NCBI GenBank assembly: GCA_008360975.2
Contig: CM039182.1
Coordinates: forward strand, 27,562,324 to 27,626,323
DNA length: 64,000 bases
From: Lichenostomus cassidix
Taxonomy: Eukaryota > Chordata > Aves > Passeriformes > Meliphagidae
Direction: 5' to 3'
Shown here: positions 23,781 through 37,179 of the stretch, in pieces
Layout of the letters: each line of letters begins with the position of its first letter
How positions within the stretch are numbered: position 1 is the stretch's first letter
The notes under the pieces: model-generated
Databases searched by the model: none
What the model was told of the DNA's origin: nothing
The model's input: the letters and a program-made list of their open reading frames with translations, nothing else
Position numbers and translations under genes: made by a program

Positions 23781-26700
23781 AGGACATGTCCCAGACTCTT
23801 GGGATGAAACAGAGGAAAAAAAACCCAAACCTGCACTGCTGTAAATCTTTAAGAATTTTGATTTCTCATCTAAATACAAAATATTAATTTGTAGCTTCTT
23901 ATCTATAAGACAACACTCCAGAAAACAGATTGCACTAGTTAATATCTATAGCCATTGCTTTCTGCAGTATAGACTTCATTAATCCTATCTATGGTAAGAA
24001 ATAAAACATGGTGTTTGCATTTGTGCATTCCCACTAGTAGATGTAAATTGTGAGGTTTTCTGCAAATAGTTATATTAACATATTATGAAATAATATCAGC
24101 CTTAAGTTGTCTTTTCCTCAAATGATTCTTCCTTCCAAAAGCATCTGGTACTAGATTCAGAAGAGACGTCATCACTGGATTTTCCTTGATAAGGAAGGAT
24201 TGTACACCCAGATATTTCAAGACTGTAGCACTTGAGTCTGGATGAGGATCAGCTTCATACTGGAACAAGACGGTCATTGCTCTTTTTGTACCCTGCTTTC
24301 CACAAAGAAAATTCAGACATTTTTGTCTTGCCCTAGATCTTCCCCACTCTATAAAATAAATTCAGGGAATAAGAGCCACAGGACATGTCTTTGAGATAAA
24401 AAAACCATCTTCTTGTTCTTTGTTTTTTCACCAGATTTTGCAGTGCAAAATCTTGGCATATGTTTTAGATCAGTTGTCCTAGTAAGTGCTTCCAGGTAGG
24501 AACATGCTATCATCTGTATGTCATTACCTCTTGATAGTGGAAAAGTACAAGCTTGATTGCACGCTCTGATTTTTCAGCAAAACTTGTCTTAACAAGAGAG
24601 ATTTGATTCTGCAGACTGAACACAGAAGTCCAGCACAATATGGCCTGCCAGGGGTTTACTTTAAGCTTGAAGTACTCAGCAGATGAGACAGATTCAGGCT
24701 AGATATTCAGTGAAGCACAAAAGAAAAACTCACAGTCACCCATAGGCGTAAGCCAAAGAAAATGGTGTTTGTCCATGCAGATCTCCTTTTTCTCCTGCGG
24801 TGACTTTAAATCTGAAAGAGCTACAAGACAAAGGTTTGTACTCATTCTGGAAAATGTTCCAGGACAGGGCAGCAAAGAGTGAAGGTCAGGAGTCACAGAA
24901 CAGGCAGCAAGATGTGAGTCCTGTTTGCAGCATCACAGAACAATTACTCTTGTTGAACTGAAAAAACAGGACTTCTATCTCATTTCTTTAAATGGTCTTG
25001 GCCAGTTGCTTTTGAAATCCTAAGCTTTGAGAGAAGCTCTGTAGGTGTTCCTATTTACAATAGATGGAACAAAATCCTCACACTGTTACACAGCATGTTT
25101 AATTGATCTAGAAGTTGATTTTAGCCCAGATCCAACTTTTCCATCTCCCATTCACTGCCAAATAGACTGCCAGATTCCTATTCAGAAAACCATAAATCTA
25201 GCAGAATTAAGATAAGACTTCAGTCAGGAAATCATAGATTCTCTGACCACAGAGTGACAATCTTTCTGGTGCACCTGCAGAATTTAGGTGCACTTATACC
25301 CTCTCTAGAAGCTCATGGTGAAAGCAAGAGCTAACCTGTTAAAAATTATATTTTTATCATTAATGTTCAGAGTCCAAAAAATGAATAATTAGAAGATAAT
25401 AAATTATTTTAGAAATTGCAAAAGTGAGAACTCTAACAATCTCTGTGTGACTGAAACATTATAATAGAGACCTTTAACTGAACTTGTTTTTGCTTTCCAC
25501 CACACGGCTCACCTTCCTCTCTGGCTTACTGGCTGTGGCTTCAGAAAATGCATGCTCAGAGGAAGTGGTGCCACAGTATAAAGATACCTCTGTTATTATA
25601 GCACTGTACAAATACAAAAGAACTTTATTAGATGCAGCCAAAGTTTTCTGTTGGATTGATTCTGCTGAATTGCTGTATTCTGCAGTTTTGAAAGTGCACT
25701 TGTGTGTTAACGTCTATGTGGTTTTGAACCAGGTTTAAGATGCTCAATGAACAATTCTTGTAAGATCACATTTCCCTCTTCAAAGCAGGAAACCCGGAGG
25801 CACTTTCAGTATCTTTGTAGACTGCACACTTCATATTACTGAAAGACAAAAGAAAAGGCATATTGTACCACTACTTTGGACCCCCCTTTCTTATACACTT
25901 CCTTTTTCAAAGTAACATTACTGATAGTATTTAATTTCAGAGGACAGATAAATCATAAAGTTGAATCAAACATAGATGATGTAAAACTTTGTCAAGGTTA
26001 CAGACCAGGCCTTCACAGTGCTTCCTTTGTATTTCACTTGAATTGGTGATTGTCTTCCTGTTCCAATACCATTCTCTTTCCTTCTATTCAGGAGTTCTCT
26101 ATTACCCTCCGGACTATTGTATGACTGCACAAGTAACACAAAGTCCTTTGTATGGTAGAAATCAGGCACGAAATAAACACACCTTAATCCTGCACTCTCA
26201 AAACCTTCCTTCTTTCTGCAGCTAAATACAGTTCCTATTAAAAAAAAGTCAGAAATCTATGAACCTGATGTTGCAGCATTAGCCAGCTGGCAAACTCTTA
26301 AAGGTGCTGGGAGGTTTCTTCCATGAAGTCCACTGCCTCTGTGACACAGCTCTGCTGCTGTGAACAATTGCCCAGTAATGTGACTGTTACAGCTTCCTAT
26401 ACTGACAGTCATGGTGCTGACTTTAGCCTCTGTAAAAAAGGAAATGATATACAGACATGTGAAGTGGGGAGTCTGGGCCTCTTAATGACACCAAGCTTTG
26501 GAATTTTATTCTTTGCATGTGTTTTCTCAGCCCTTTCCTATTCTTGTATCCTGCATAATAAAATCATTTATTCAAGTGTTGTTTTTTGCCTTTTGGTTCT
26601 GCACAGCTATGTGAGAGGAAAAAGGAGGAAAGAGCTTTTTCCTTTGTGCAGGCTGCAGTCCTTCCAGCTTCTTGTGCCTCATGTCAGCACTTCACAAGGA

Positions 26701-27833
26701 AAGACAGGAGTCCCAGTGGCCATCAGCAACTGTTGAGCACATGAAGAAGGAGCTGTGATTTTCACTCTTAGTTCTGATTTGTATCACTCGGGTTAGTGAG
26801 GAAAAATATGATCCTATCACAGAGAACTGCTTAAAACAATAGCCTGGCCTCAGACATATGCAGGATTTTTAGTAATTTCTCTTGTCCTTTCTCTTGGAAC
26901 AGGTATAATTTTTCTCTCTCCCCATTCCTCCAACATCTCACATTAATTTTCCACAGATTTATGAACAACTTGTCCTTGCCTGACATAATTTCACATACTA
27001 ATGAGTCAGCAAGGAATTAGAATTTGTTATTGTATAACTCGTCTCATGTTTTGTGCTCACTAAAAGGATTGGAGTATGCAGTGTGATTGCCTTAAGGATT
27101 CCTGAGGGTGATTTTCTCACTGCTTACATGATTTGGGTTCAGGGATTTTTTCTACTACAGCTGCCAGAATTGTCTTGTGATCCTGAAATTTGGTCAATTG
27201 AGCATCTGTTAGGCAGCCTCTGCCTTGCCAATGGTCTTTTGCTCTCTGTGTAGTATTTGGAGAAAAGGAGAAAGATGGGAAGAAACCATCATATATGTAG
27301 TACTTTCAGAAAGTTATTAATTGGTTACTCAACCCCTGCTCTCCTACCAGGGATCTCTGAAGGGGATCATGGGTTTTTATTTTATAATAGTGATCAGATG
27401 TTGGCTTTGCAAAAGTCTTTTGTCTGTCCTGGGTTTATAGATGATTTCGCTCTTGTAAACAGTATATGGTACTCAGATGCTTTGTTGGGAGTTCTAAAAT
27501 GCTGTGACCCAAGCAACCAGAAAGTGGTACTTAGTGTATTTTGTTTGCATGTGTTCTTAAAGATTTGCATATGTTCTAAAAATATCAGTGTTGTTTTGTA
27601 AAAGAAAAGTTTCTTTGGGTGAAATGCCAGGAATTTTATTTAGAAGAGTTTAGCAGAGGCGCTGCTGTAGTTTAGAGTGGTGGAAAATTGTGGACTGATG
27701 ACATGGATGACAAAGAATTCAAGAAAAATGTATTATTCTAAGAGGAAAAATTAAATAGAAATGTCTTATTTTAAAAAGCAACCAAAAAGACTTACCAAAA
27801 CTGATTTTGTAATGGGTTTGTATGGGTTATAAC

Positions 27834-27834
<1 letters not shown>
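23781..27834. other. Unique sequence, no gene seen
   Basis: The longest open frame is 137 codons on the plus strand (26,323-26,736), Cys/Ser/Leu-rich with one hydrophobic stretch. I do not recognise it, and it has no clear splice or promoter context. No transposon family is visible. Confidence 0.5.

Positions 27835-27868
<34 letters not shown>
27835..27868. repeat. Compound microsatellite (TA)12(CA)5
   Basis: Twelve TA units (27835-27858) run directly into five CA units (27859-27868). Compound AT/AC tracts like this are often length-variable between individuals. The pure TA part could extrude as a cruciform under supercoiling. Confidence 0.95.
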
Positions 27869-29815
27869 TAATCCTGAGGTATAAAGTGAGTCTTGTGGAA
27901 AGATGTTCTGATAGCTGAATGCATGACCAGAGCCGTGTTTTGCTTTTGCTTTGATCCCCAGTGCAGGAGAAAATGCGTCATATATTTCTGGTATCCACCC
28001 AGTCCAGTCCAGAACAAATAGCACTTATCTGGAATGTAAAATCACCTCTTAATCTTTGCACTAGCATACACATTCCTTTGACTTCTTCAAGTGTGAATTA
28101 CCACAGCTCAGGCGGAATTTTCAAAGGATTTTTGGTGAATTAGTTATCCAAATTCCATAAAGACTAATTCTGAACGATATTTAGTTGCTATGAAGTTGTT
28201 TAAACTCACTGTTAAGTAAAATGCAATTTTATTTTAGTTACAGCTCATGCTGACTATTTAAAATTATTTGGGCGATGAATTTGGGCAGAAAGAGGCTCTA
28301 GATATTTTCAATACTTCTCTTTATATGTTTTTCATTAAGATATCTGTCAGTTCTAGTTAAGTGCATTTTCTTTCTATATTTCTAAAATTGAAAATATTGT
28401 CTTGTCCAGAACACTCCACATGAACAACAAGCTGAATCAGCAGAGGAAAAATGTACATTATAATTTTTCATTGATACAGTAATCTGACTAAGAAATAAGA
28501 TTAAGGATGATAACTAATTCATAGGGGAAAGACTAGCTCTTCTGTTAATGGCTTTTAACAAATGAAGTTCCAGGAGGTCTGTTTTTCACTGACAGACAAT
28601 GTAGAATTTAGGATACTTCAAGAATGTTTGTCTTAAGTTGGAGTGCCATTGGAATAGAATGAAGAGGGAGATGATGGGAGTGATTTGGTGGAGACATCAG
28701 AAGGAATGCATAGTTAGAGGACAGGTTGGTGTCTGTCAGAGAGGAGCAGGAAACTTTATGAAACAAGGGGATGTCAACCATAAGAGAGCTAATCATAAAA
28801 AAGATTTTTCAGTGCCTAGAGGCTGTGTCAAGTCAGGCCTTGTGGTCTTAGGAAAGCAGTAGGAGGTTGTCATGATAAATGTACATTTAAAAGGTTTTGA
28901 AAAAAAAAAATAAAAGCAGATTAAAAGTTCAGCATTATTCTTGAGTTTTGCCTTTTTTAGTCTTTTTCCCCACTCTTTTTCTAGCCGTATTTAGTTTCCA
29001 GTGAGAAGCTCCAACTATTGTCTCTGAAGCAGATGGTGAGGGGAAAAAAACCTCAAAGTCTTCTTGTTGAGGTTTGTTACAATTTGTGGTTTTTCTTGTT
29101 GCTTTTTTTTACAATTTTCTTTCTATGGACTCTCATAATAGAAGCAACTAAGAACAAAATATATATTCCCAAGATTCAACACTTTTTCATATTAAAAATA
29201 GGGCAGGAAATATTTTTGTAACACTGACATCAGCTCGAGTATTCTCTTAGCAACTAAGTGAACTGAGACACTGAAAATGTGGAAATAACTCACATATATC
29301 CAGGTGCTAAATCCTGAAGTCTGCATTTCGCAGCTGGATTTGAAACCTTCTGGGGAGATGGGTTTGTTTAAAAGTAAGACTTGGGAGCTTTGTTTTGACT
29401 CAACACATGTATTTAGACAAAAATCCCTGACCTTTGGAATTTTGCCAGGCACACCTTAAAACCAGGACAATTATGGTTTATTGTGTGTACAATTTATTGC
29501 TATTTATTAAATCTGACAGTGTGTTCATTGCTGTGCAAGACATAGATATCATGCTATCTAGCCTGAAGAGCTCAAAATGTAAACATCTCCAGGGATTTCT
29601 GGGCTTTAAATTAAGAACAAAATTAAACTAATGTTCTCCATAGCACGAATTGTTTTGAATTCACACATGCAAAGAGATAATGTTGACATTCTGACTGTGT
29701 TTGTTTACAAATATCAGATTGGAGAAGTATATGGATGAATAGTATTTGGCTTTTAATAAAATCCTCCATTCTGCATAACCTTGTCCTTTCTTCCCTGGTT
29801 CCACAAAATAGTTCC
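27869..29815. other. Unique sequence, no gene seen
   Basis: A purine-rich part at about 28,640-28,870 carries a 74-codon plus-strand frame that I do not recognise. A TGTAAACATC string at 29,579 resembles the start of the miR-30 family, but no hairpin partner follows. No repeat family is identified. Confidence 0.55.
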
Positions 29816-29865
29816 CCCCTTCTCCAAAAAAAACCCAACCCCCCCCCAAAAAAAAAAAAAACCCA
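29816..29865. repeat. Low-complexity C/A tract
   Basis: Mixed homopolymer runs: a C run, A8 at 29826-29833, C9 at 29839-29847 and A14 at 29848-29861, ending in CCC. This is simple sequence with no mobile-element body attached. Assembly or read errors are likely at such runs. Confidence 0.9.
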
Positions 29866-31174
29866 CAAGAAAAACATGTGGGAAAGGTGTTACTACATCA
29901 CATCCCTTGTTAAAATAACATATCTTTCTCCTGAAGGGAAAAAAAGATGCAGCAGAATAAAAATTTTTTTAATTTATTACAGAAGTTTTAAACAGTGAAC
30001 AATGAAAGCTGGAAATTCTATTTAATTTATATGTTTAACTAAACCTTACATGCTCTACAGGCTTCAGATTTCAAACAACATACATCCCTATAATCATATC
30101 AGCAACTATATTCAGATCAACTTAATGGTTTTTTCCATCTCTAGCACAGTGGTGGGAACAGAATCAGGACTTGCTATAATTACATATCCCAGTGCTTCTG
30201 TGATGGATGTTTTCTTTTGTAATGTGTTGCTGCTCTATAAAAAGAGAATGGAATTTTTATCCAAAAGATGGAACCACCTGATCAGATAAGAATCATGAAA
30301 ATCTTTCATCATCAGATCTCAAAAGTATGCACGGAGAACAAACACCTTCCCTTTCTTTCTTCCTTGGGCTTACTTGATATTTTCAGTGTGTTCTGCGTGA
30401 AAATCAAAATGTAAATCTGGGAATAATCACCACACATTATGTAAAAAAGTGGTGTAAAAGGATGCTGTGAGCCCCAGTATCTCTGGTTACAAAGAGAAAG
30501 GATTCTTCCATCATGTGAACAGCAAATAAACTCCAGGCTTTTTCCCAAGCAAATATCTCTTACTACAGAAAGGCTAAGGCAGGTCACACCCTAATGCTTG
30601 GGCAGTGAGGGAAGACTTTCCTCTGAGTTTTACCTGTTTTGTAATGCAGTTAAGATCAAAGTAGAATTGTCTAACCTTAAAAAGAAGAAACTACCCTTGA
30701 AATTCCCCTACCATGAAATATTGTTAGATGCAGAGCTTCAAGCAGAGTATTTTTCCACTAACACAGTATACTGTCAGCGAGATTAGGAAAACTTTGTTTG
30801 TTTTTTTAGCTAGACAGCATTTAATTTTTCTTTTTAATTTTCTTGAATCATGGAGATCAGTCTCTTGGTGCTTCTTCTTGAAAACAGAGAAACTTTACAG
30901 TCCATGATAAGCATTGACTAGTCCATGCTAAAACAGCTGTTAGGGTAGATGATTTGGCCGTGGTCGGTAGCTGAAGGTCTCTTCGATGGATGGAGGCAAA
31001 TATCATGAACAGTGTCATTTTCTTTTAATTATGGGAAAAACAATGAACATAGGTCTGGGAATTAGGGTTCTTGGTTTGTTTCAATATCTGCAGTGCATTT
31101 TATGCGTAGGCTTGAAGGAAGGTATTTGGAAGTACTTAATGCTTTTAATTCTGATTTGTTGGGACCAGTGGGTA
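29866..31174. other. Unique sequence, no gene seen
   Basis: Short open frames only. A few CpG sites cluster near 30,957-30,985 (GGCCGTGGTCGG, then TTCGATGG). Nothing else stands out. Confidence 0.55.
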
Positions 31175-31325
31175 ACCAGCCTCTGCAAATGCTAGGCCTT
31201 GATATTTGGTGAACCTCAGTTTCCTCAGCTATATAATTTAGACCATAATGTATGTGTGTCTCACAGAATGAGCAATTAATTGATGTTTGCAAAACATGCA
31301 GAGAGCCTGATAAAATATGTTTTGA
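31175..31325 (+). mobile_element. MIR-like SINE fragment, sense
   Basis: The segment contains GGCCTTGATATTTGGTGAAC followed by CTCAGTTTCCTCAGCTATAT, which matches the most conserved part of MIR (CCTTGGGCAAGT...CCTCAGTTTCCTCATCTGTA). After this come TCACAGAATGAGCAATTAAT and GATGTTTGCAAAACATGCAG, in the order of the MIR/CORE 3' part (CACAGGGTTGTTGTGAGGATTAATTAA, then TGTTTGTAAAGCGCTTTGAG). The tRNA-like 5' head is missing. Divergence is high, in keeping with an element that stopped moving long before birds arose. Confidence 0.6.
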
Positions 31326-32181
31326 ATATGCAACCAAACCGTTGTTCACATTGGTGTGCATTCTTCCTGGATTCCAGCTTTCTAACCGAGAGAGATCCAA
31401 TATATAAGAAAGTTATGGCACATTTCAAAGTGCACAGACTCTGAGGAAAAACATAAAAAGAGACACTGGTGGTATTACACCCATGTGGCCACTGACTGGA
31501 GACAGTTTCACTAATGGAGCACTTTCAGACTCTCATATTTTCTGCACTGCAAGCTATTCATCGGAAGCAGCAGCTTTACTGCACATAAACAAATCTGTAT
31601 CTTTCCATAGCTGAAGGATGCCAGAAGCTGAAGAAGAAAACAACAACAAGACAAAAGCACATACCGTCATAAAAGGGAGGAAAAATCACCAAAGCACCCC
31701 AAGCTCCATAGCTAATGGAAGGAGTGCTTGAGATGGCAAAGTGCTTAGTTGCAAGCCCAAGGGCATAGTAGCATTGCAGGATAGAGACTCACCATGCTTG
31801 AGTTATAACGTGGATCTTAGCTAAAATATTGTTAGCAAAGTGCTCAGGGCTGAATTCACTCTCAGTAGTACAATTTGAGCTGAACAGTGCCCTGAGGACA
31901 GAGAGGTGGAAGGGGCAATAGGCCAGCACATTTCTCAAATGTTATGAAAATAGGCGAGTGTTGCTCATGTTGGGAACTGCTCTCAAGAGAAGATTACACA
32001 AATAAAAAAAATAAATAAAAAAAGAGATGTAGAGCTCTCCTGCTCTCCTAGAGCAAGTAATTAGAAATTGCAAATCATATCTAGCTCTTTTGGGTGTCTT
32101 TGTCCTACAGATCGAAATGCCTTTATAATGCAAGTGTTAAAAGAAATTCAGAAACATTTTTCTGCTTTCTGCTCATATATA
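31326..32181. other. Unique sequence, no gene seen
   Basis: No gene is supported. An A-rich patch with AAATAAA-type repeats lies near 32,000-32,025. Around 31,840-31,910 there is a GAATTCACTC...CCCTGAGGACAGAG stretch with the feel of an old repeat, but I cannot name it. Confidence 0.5.
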
Positions 32182-32222
32182 TAATCTATATATTCACTGA
32201 CCTTCAGTGAACATATAGATTA
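32182..32222. repeat. Near-perfect 19-bp inverted repeat with 3-nt loop
   Basis: The left arm 32182-32200 (TAATCTATATATTCACTGA) is separated by CCT (32201-32203) from the right arm 32204-32222, its reverse complement except at one position. The mismatch pairs base 32192 with 32212. It is A-C in a plus-strand transcript and a G-U wobble in a minus-strand transcript, so the minus-strand RNA would fold as an unbroken stem. The stem is too short and the loop too tight for a usual microRNA precursor, and I see no flanking direct repeats. Likely origins are template switching on the opposite strand at a replication fork, or a small fold-back element. Confidence 0.85.
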
Positions 32223-35193
32223 GGACTGGATTTAGCACGTTTTGGATTAAAATCCTAGTGCCAGGAAGAATTGCATGGAAGAAACCTTGTGGAATATTGT
32301 ATTTCAGCAGAGAAGTAGGCTGTAGGAAAATGTGTTAAAGAGCATTGAATTTGTTTCTGGTAAATATCTAGCAAAGTGCTTCTCCTGTTGTCATTCATTC
32401 TCACACTGAGTTTCTGTCTTGTACATTGTGCAGATTTGTAAGTTAAGTACTACTTTCTTTAACTCTGTTTTATATTGTATTTTAAAACAGAAAAAAACAT
32501 TATTTGGAATAGTCAGTAAAACTTAGGGAAGCCTTACAATGACTGATATGTTGATCCTGCAGAAAATATAGATTCATTATTTGTTCCTGCTCTCTTATCA
32601 CCTCTTGAAACTTAGATAAATACTTTATTTTGCTATTGAATGACCTGCTAAAGTGCCTGAGAAATGATCTTTTTTGACTTACCTCCTGCTCATGATATAT
32701 GAATGAAAAAAAATAGCTATCTTCCTCATCTGTTGCAAAAACCACATTATCATTTACACGAACCAAAAGAACAAGAAGAAAGAATGAAAAATCTGAAGGG
32801 AGCACATGAAAATGAGTCATATGTGTCAATTTGTGATCACTTCACAGCACACTGAATAATAACCCACGCCACCTCTTTTTTTTTTTTTTTCAGCAGAGAA
32901 ACATAACACTGAGCTAGTCCTTGCATAAGGTGGAGTCTGGCCTCATACATAGAATATTGCCAGTTCTGCCTTTCATTCCTGTGCAAGAACAGCCCTTTCT
33001 CCAAACTAGAAGGTGGCCTTGAAGCAGCAGTAGGGGTGGTCCAGGGTCACTCCCTGGTGAGTCACACCTGCCTTGAGAGGCCCAGGAAAATGAATGTTAT
33101 TAACTTTTCCCAAGATGTCTTTTAGTGATGATTTGAGGAGAGTTAGCACAGGGTCAAGCTTCTGGAAATAGATAATTTCAACTTTTAATCCAGCAATATA
33201 TAAATAATACAGCAGTACAGCAAGATCTGATTTAGAGCTAGTCAGACAAATACAGGAAAGAGTTCATATTTTTAAAAGTGTAAGTAAGAAACATTTATAT
33301 TGACAACAATTTTTCCCTGTTGCACACTTAGCATCAAGGCTGGTTGTTTTTCTAAAGGATGCAATGAACTTCAAACTGAACTTGGTGCTGCAAAAAGGCT
33401 CTGTCTGCTTGTCTTAGAGAAGAGTTCAGATATGAGAGTTTCTGGTCCTAAAATATATGAAACAATAAAACAGAACCCCACCACTCTGTATATTTGTTTC
33501 AGTAGAGTTATACTGAAAGATATCATGGCCATCATCAGTTCAATCCAATTTAGAAAATGGTACTTTGTGGTACATTAGTTTAAAAAACATTTATGTCTGT
33601 TTTGCTGCTCCAACTCAGTAAAATGTATTTATGTCAAGCTCATTAAGAACTTCTTCAAGTGCTGTTAGGAAAATGAAGTTAAAATCAGAGACAGCATGTC
33701 CCAGAAATGGAATTTACCCTTTTACCTCCAGTATTCCTTTGGGGTTTTTATATATAGTTTTATTTGTTCTAAATAAAAAACAGACTCACTGGCAAAATTT
33801 TATGATGAAATTCCAAGAAATTTACCTCTTAAAATTTGATAGAAAAGAAATCTTGTTATATATATTTCTATATAAAAGGTATTATTTTGTTTCCCATTTG
33901 CCTGTTAATCTAGAACAGAACAGCAGGAGATTATTATAATTCATAGTAATGTTGAGAGGACATTCATCCAGATTTCTGGCAAGGACTTTAATGATAAGGG
34001 AGAATTCTCATAGGAGTTCCCATTAGAAACATCATGGGAAGGAAAAAGTCTTGCACCATTTACTTTTTACTTAAATATTTTATTTTAAATTTGATTCTGA
34101 AAATGCTTAGACAATTTCAGTTTCCTAGGAAACCTATGTATTGAGATGTTTTATCACTGCTTGTTATTTCGTCATCATTCATGAGAGTGCAAAGTGGGTT
34201 AAAATGCTATTAGCTTTGTGGTAGCATAAATAAAATCAAAATATGAGTTACATAAGGGCACAGCAATGAAAAAACACACTTCAGGGAAAATGTTTTATGT
34301 TGATACTAATACAGACTTACTGAAAACACAGTTCAAAGAAAACGAGCAATTCAACTGTCTAAAGTTGAAAACTCAGAGTAATTCAGGGAAAGAACTGCTA
34401 TAGGGATCATATAAGCAGTTTTTTATCAATTTTGTGGAAGATCCCCATTTCCAGCCAGTTATGTAGCTTTCTGTGAAGCAGCAAAGTACACATTGAAGCT
34501 TGTGGTTTCTGCATCTTCTTTGGGGCTGTCTGCACCCAGCTGAACATAGTCCTTGCTGTGGCTCTCCTATCTGGCCAGCCTGGTAGCCTTATGCAGAGAA
34601 GAATTGTAGAAGAGCCTGAGCCCTGATCCACAGAAATCCATCTCACCCTGGTGGTCCCTTAGGAAAGAGAGACATAATTAGTGGACGAAATGAATAGCAA
34701 ACAAACAAAGACCTCAAAACAAGAAATTCCTATTACAGTCATCACTAAAATTCACTGCCCTGGCTAGTCATTAAATCTTTCTTGCAAGAGAAATTAAAAG
34801 AGAGAGATGAGTAGTGATGTCTTTCTCTCCTAAAACATAGCAGTTATGATTGAGATAGTTCCCTCAGATTTGGAAAGCTTCTTACTGTCCTGTAAGAAGC
34901 AAAGAACATGGGTTTACAGCTCAGTATAACACATGCCCTTGCTCTCCTCTGTTCAAATCAATTCAGCAACTCTAGTTTACACCACTTTTTGTTCATCCTT
35001 CTATTCCATTTGAACTATTAATCCAAACTTAAACTGCATTTTTTTTTCCTGGTTTTGGTAGTTTTCCTTCAGCCTTACTTTAGATGCTTCCTCTTCTCTG
35101 GCTACTAAGAAGATGCATTACATGTTCACATGTTTATATCTAGAAATGAAAGTTTTGTAAGAGTTCAAACAGCTTCTTACAGGACAAGGCAGC
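32223..35193. other. Unique sequence, no gene seen
   Basis: A T15 run at 32876-32890 followed by CAG resembles a splice acceptor, but the frames after it close at once. A GC-richer piece at about 34,440-34,650 has a 79-codon minus-strand frame of unknown nature. No repeat family is visible. Confidence 0.55.
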
Positions 35194-35227
35194 TGTTATC
35201 CCTGCTATCCCTGTTATCTGTTATCCC
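35194..35227. repeat. Nine-bp minisatellite, four imperfect copies
   Basis: Units TGTTATCCC, TGCTATCCC, TGTTATC (shortened) and TGTTATCCC follow each other from 35194 to 35227. A short slippage-derived tract. Confidence 0.85.
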
Positions 35228-37179
35228 GTTATTTGAACAGGAGACTCTATGCAGTGACACTGACACAGTCATAACGAGTGACACGGGAGTGCAGAATGTA
35301 TTTGCTACAATATTGGGGCAGGATGCTCCCTGTTAGGAGATCTCTTACCTCAGCTTATTATGTGCAGTGTAGAAAACTACTGGAATTAGCTCTTGAGGCT
35401 TTTTTTCATCTTCTGTATTCTACTGCTATTCATTCCAATTCTGCCAAATCGAAACTTGCCTTGCTTTTGGCTTTTCAAAATGCTGATTGAAAGATATTTT
35501 CAAGGAGAATTACTAATACTGAGAAGTTTGGCTGTATTCCTAATGTAATGCTTTTGCTGAAGTCACTCAGCAGGCAAATCCCTTTAACAGTTATTAAATG
35601 TCAGCCTAGGAGACAAGTAGCCCCCTCTGAAATCAATACCTGCTAGTATAGCAGTCATTTGTGGGTATTCATTAAAACAGCAGGCTGCTTCTCACACTGA
35701 ATTAAAGACAAAATCCTTACACCAAGTTGATCTCTCTATACTCTCTGTCTTTGAATTTTTGAAATAAGGCAGGTTTTTTAAGAATCATGCTTTTTTGACA
35801 AAAAAATTACTTTTATAGGCTGGCTGGTTATAAAAGTTCATAATAGGCATGCCTGTGTAACATGATCAAGCATCAAAATCTGCCAAAAAGGCTTAGCATT
35901 CCCACTTATTAGTAAGATATGTTTGGATTGAAAGCAAGTGGGACATAACCATAAACTTTAACTCCATTGATGAAAACAACAACTAACATCCCAGTAATTT
36001 TTAAAAGAAGTTATGTATTCTCAAGCTTTTGATTATATGTCCCAGCTAAAACCATGACATGCATATATTATTTTAATGAAATAAGTGTTATTCCAGTGTA
36101 CATTCTGATTGGCAGTTTTATATGCAATAATACAGTATTATTATTATTAACAATAATAAGGTGAAAAGGTAACAGTTCCTGTTTTCCTTAGCTCATATCA
36201 CTGCAGGAAGCTCAAAGGGTGAGAGGTTAAATAGAAAGTCAGTGATATTTGTGGGTGAACTAACAGGGACACCCCCCAACCCATGTTTGCTTATGCTTGT
36301 GACCAAATGATTCCAGTTCTCCTAATTCAAATGAGAAATAACTTTATTTAAGGAGGTTGATGAGTGTTTGAGTGGAGGTGGCAGCTCCTTCAAAGGAACA
36401 CATAATTCCATGTTTATCCATAAAATAACAAACAATGAAAGGTGGCAGAAACACTATTAAGAAAAAAGAAAGTGTTTTGCAGTTACAGGTTTCTTAATTA
36501 GGACCATAAAATCAGAAGGATCTTTTAATTCATAAGCTAGACTGGACAGGAAGGGTTTAGTTTTCCATTCTAGAGAGGACCTTGGGTTAAGTACTTCTAC
36601 TCATGGAGGCCTCATGTGATGCCTGTAGGACATAGCATTGCTTTCTGTCTGATGTTTTACTTCTTTGGAAAGGGAATTTGTATTTCTCAAACACAGGAAA
36701 CGTATACTGTGCTGAAGGTGGGTAAATAGCTTATCTCAAGCATACATTAAAGCTTTCTTTTAGAAAGAGACAGATAGGAAACAGGAAATACCACCAGATA
36801 TAAATATATATGGCCTAATTTTGGTAAACTGTAATTAACAGAGTGTTAGATACTAAAGTGTTCTCCCTTGTCCCTGGCTTGTCGGTGAGGTTCTGCAGGA
36901 GCAATTGCAGCTTTGGTTTTCTTTGATCTTCTGTCATCAGAGTCCCTTCATTTGTATAACAGTCCCTAACAACTGTAGTATTATTTTAACGTTTCATGTT
37001 GAAGTGTAACAGGTCCTATATCACTAATGTGTACAGACCTTGAATAAATCCCATGACATATGGGGTCTCAATAAAAGTAGCATAATATTTCTGAAAATCT
37101 TTCTAATGTAAGTAGTAATCATGGATGTTAAACAGTATCAAAATTTAAGCAAATTTTATGTAAAACCCTGAATGTGGAT
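35228..37179. other. Unique AT-rich sequence, no gene seen
   Basis: Nothing coding. A short AT palindrome-like patch (ATTATTATTATTAACAATAA) lies near 36,140. No mobile element is recognised before the CR1 copy that begins at about 37,180. Confidence 0.6.

Noticed and set aside
26323..26736. 137-codon plus-strand open frame with a hydrophobic stretch
   Set aside because: No recognisable domain, no splice acceptor or promoter context, and the hydrophobic part is what T-rich DNA would encode by chance.
29579..29588. TGTAAACATC, identical to the start of the miR-30 family
   Set aside because: The following bases diverge and no complementary arm lies within 100 bp, so there is no precursor hairpin.
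32870..32930. T15 followed by CAG, like a strong 3' splice site
   Set aside because: The frames after it close within a short distance (for example GAGCTAG) and no donor follows; it is more simply a homopolymer.
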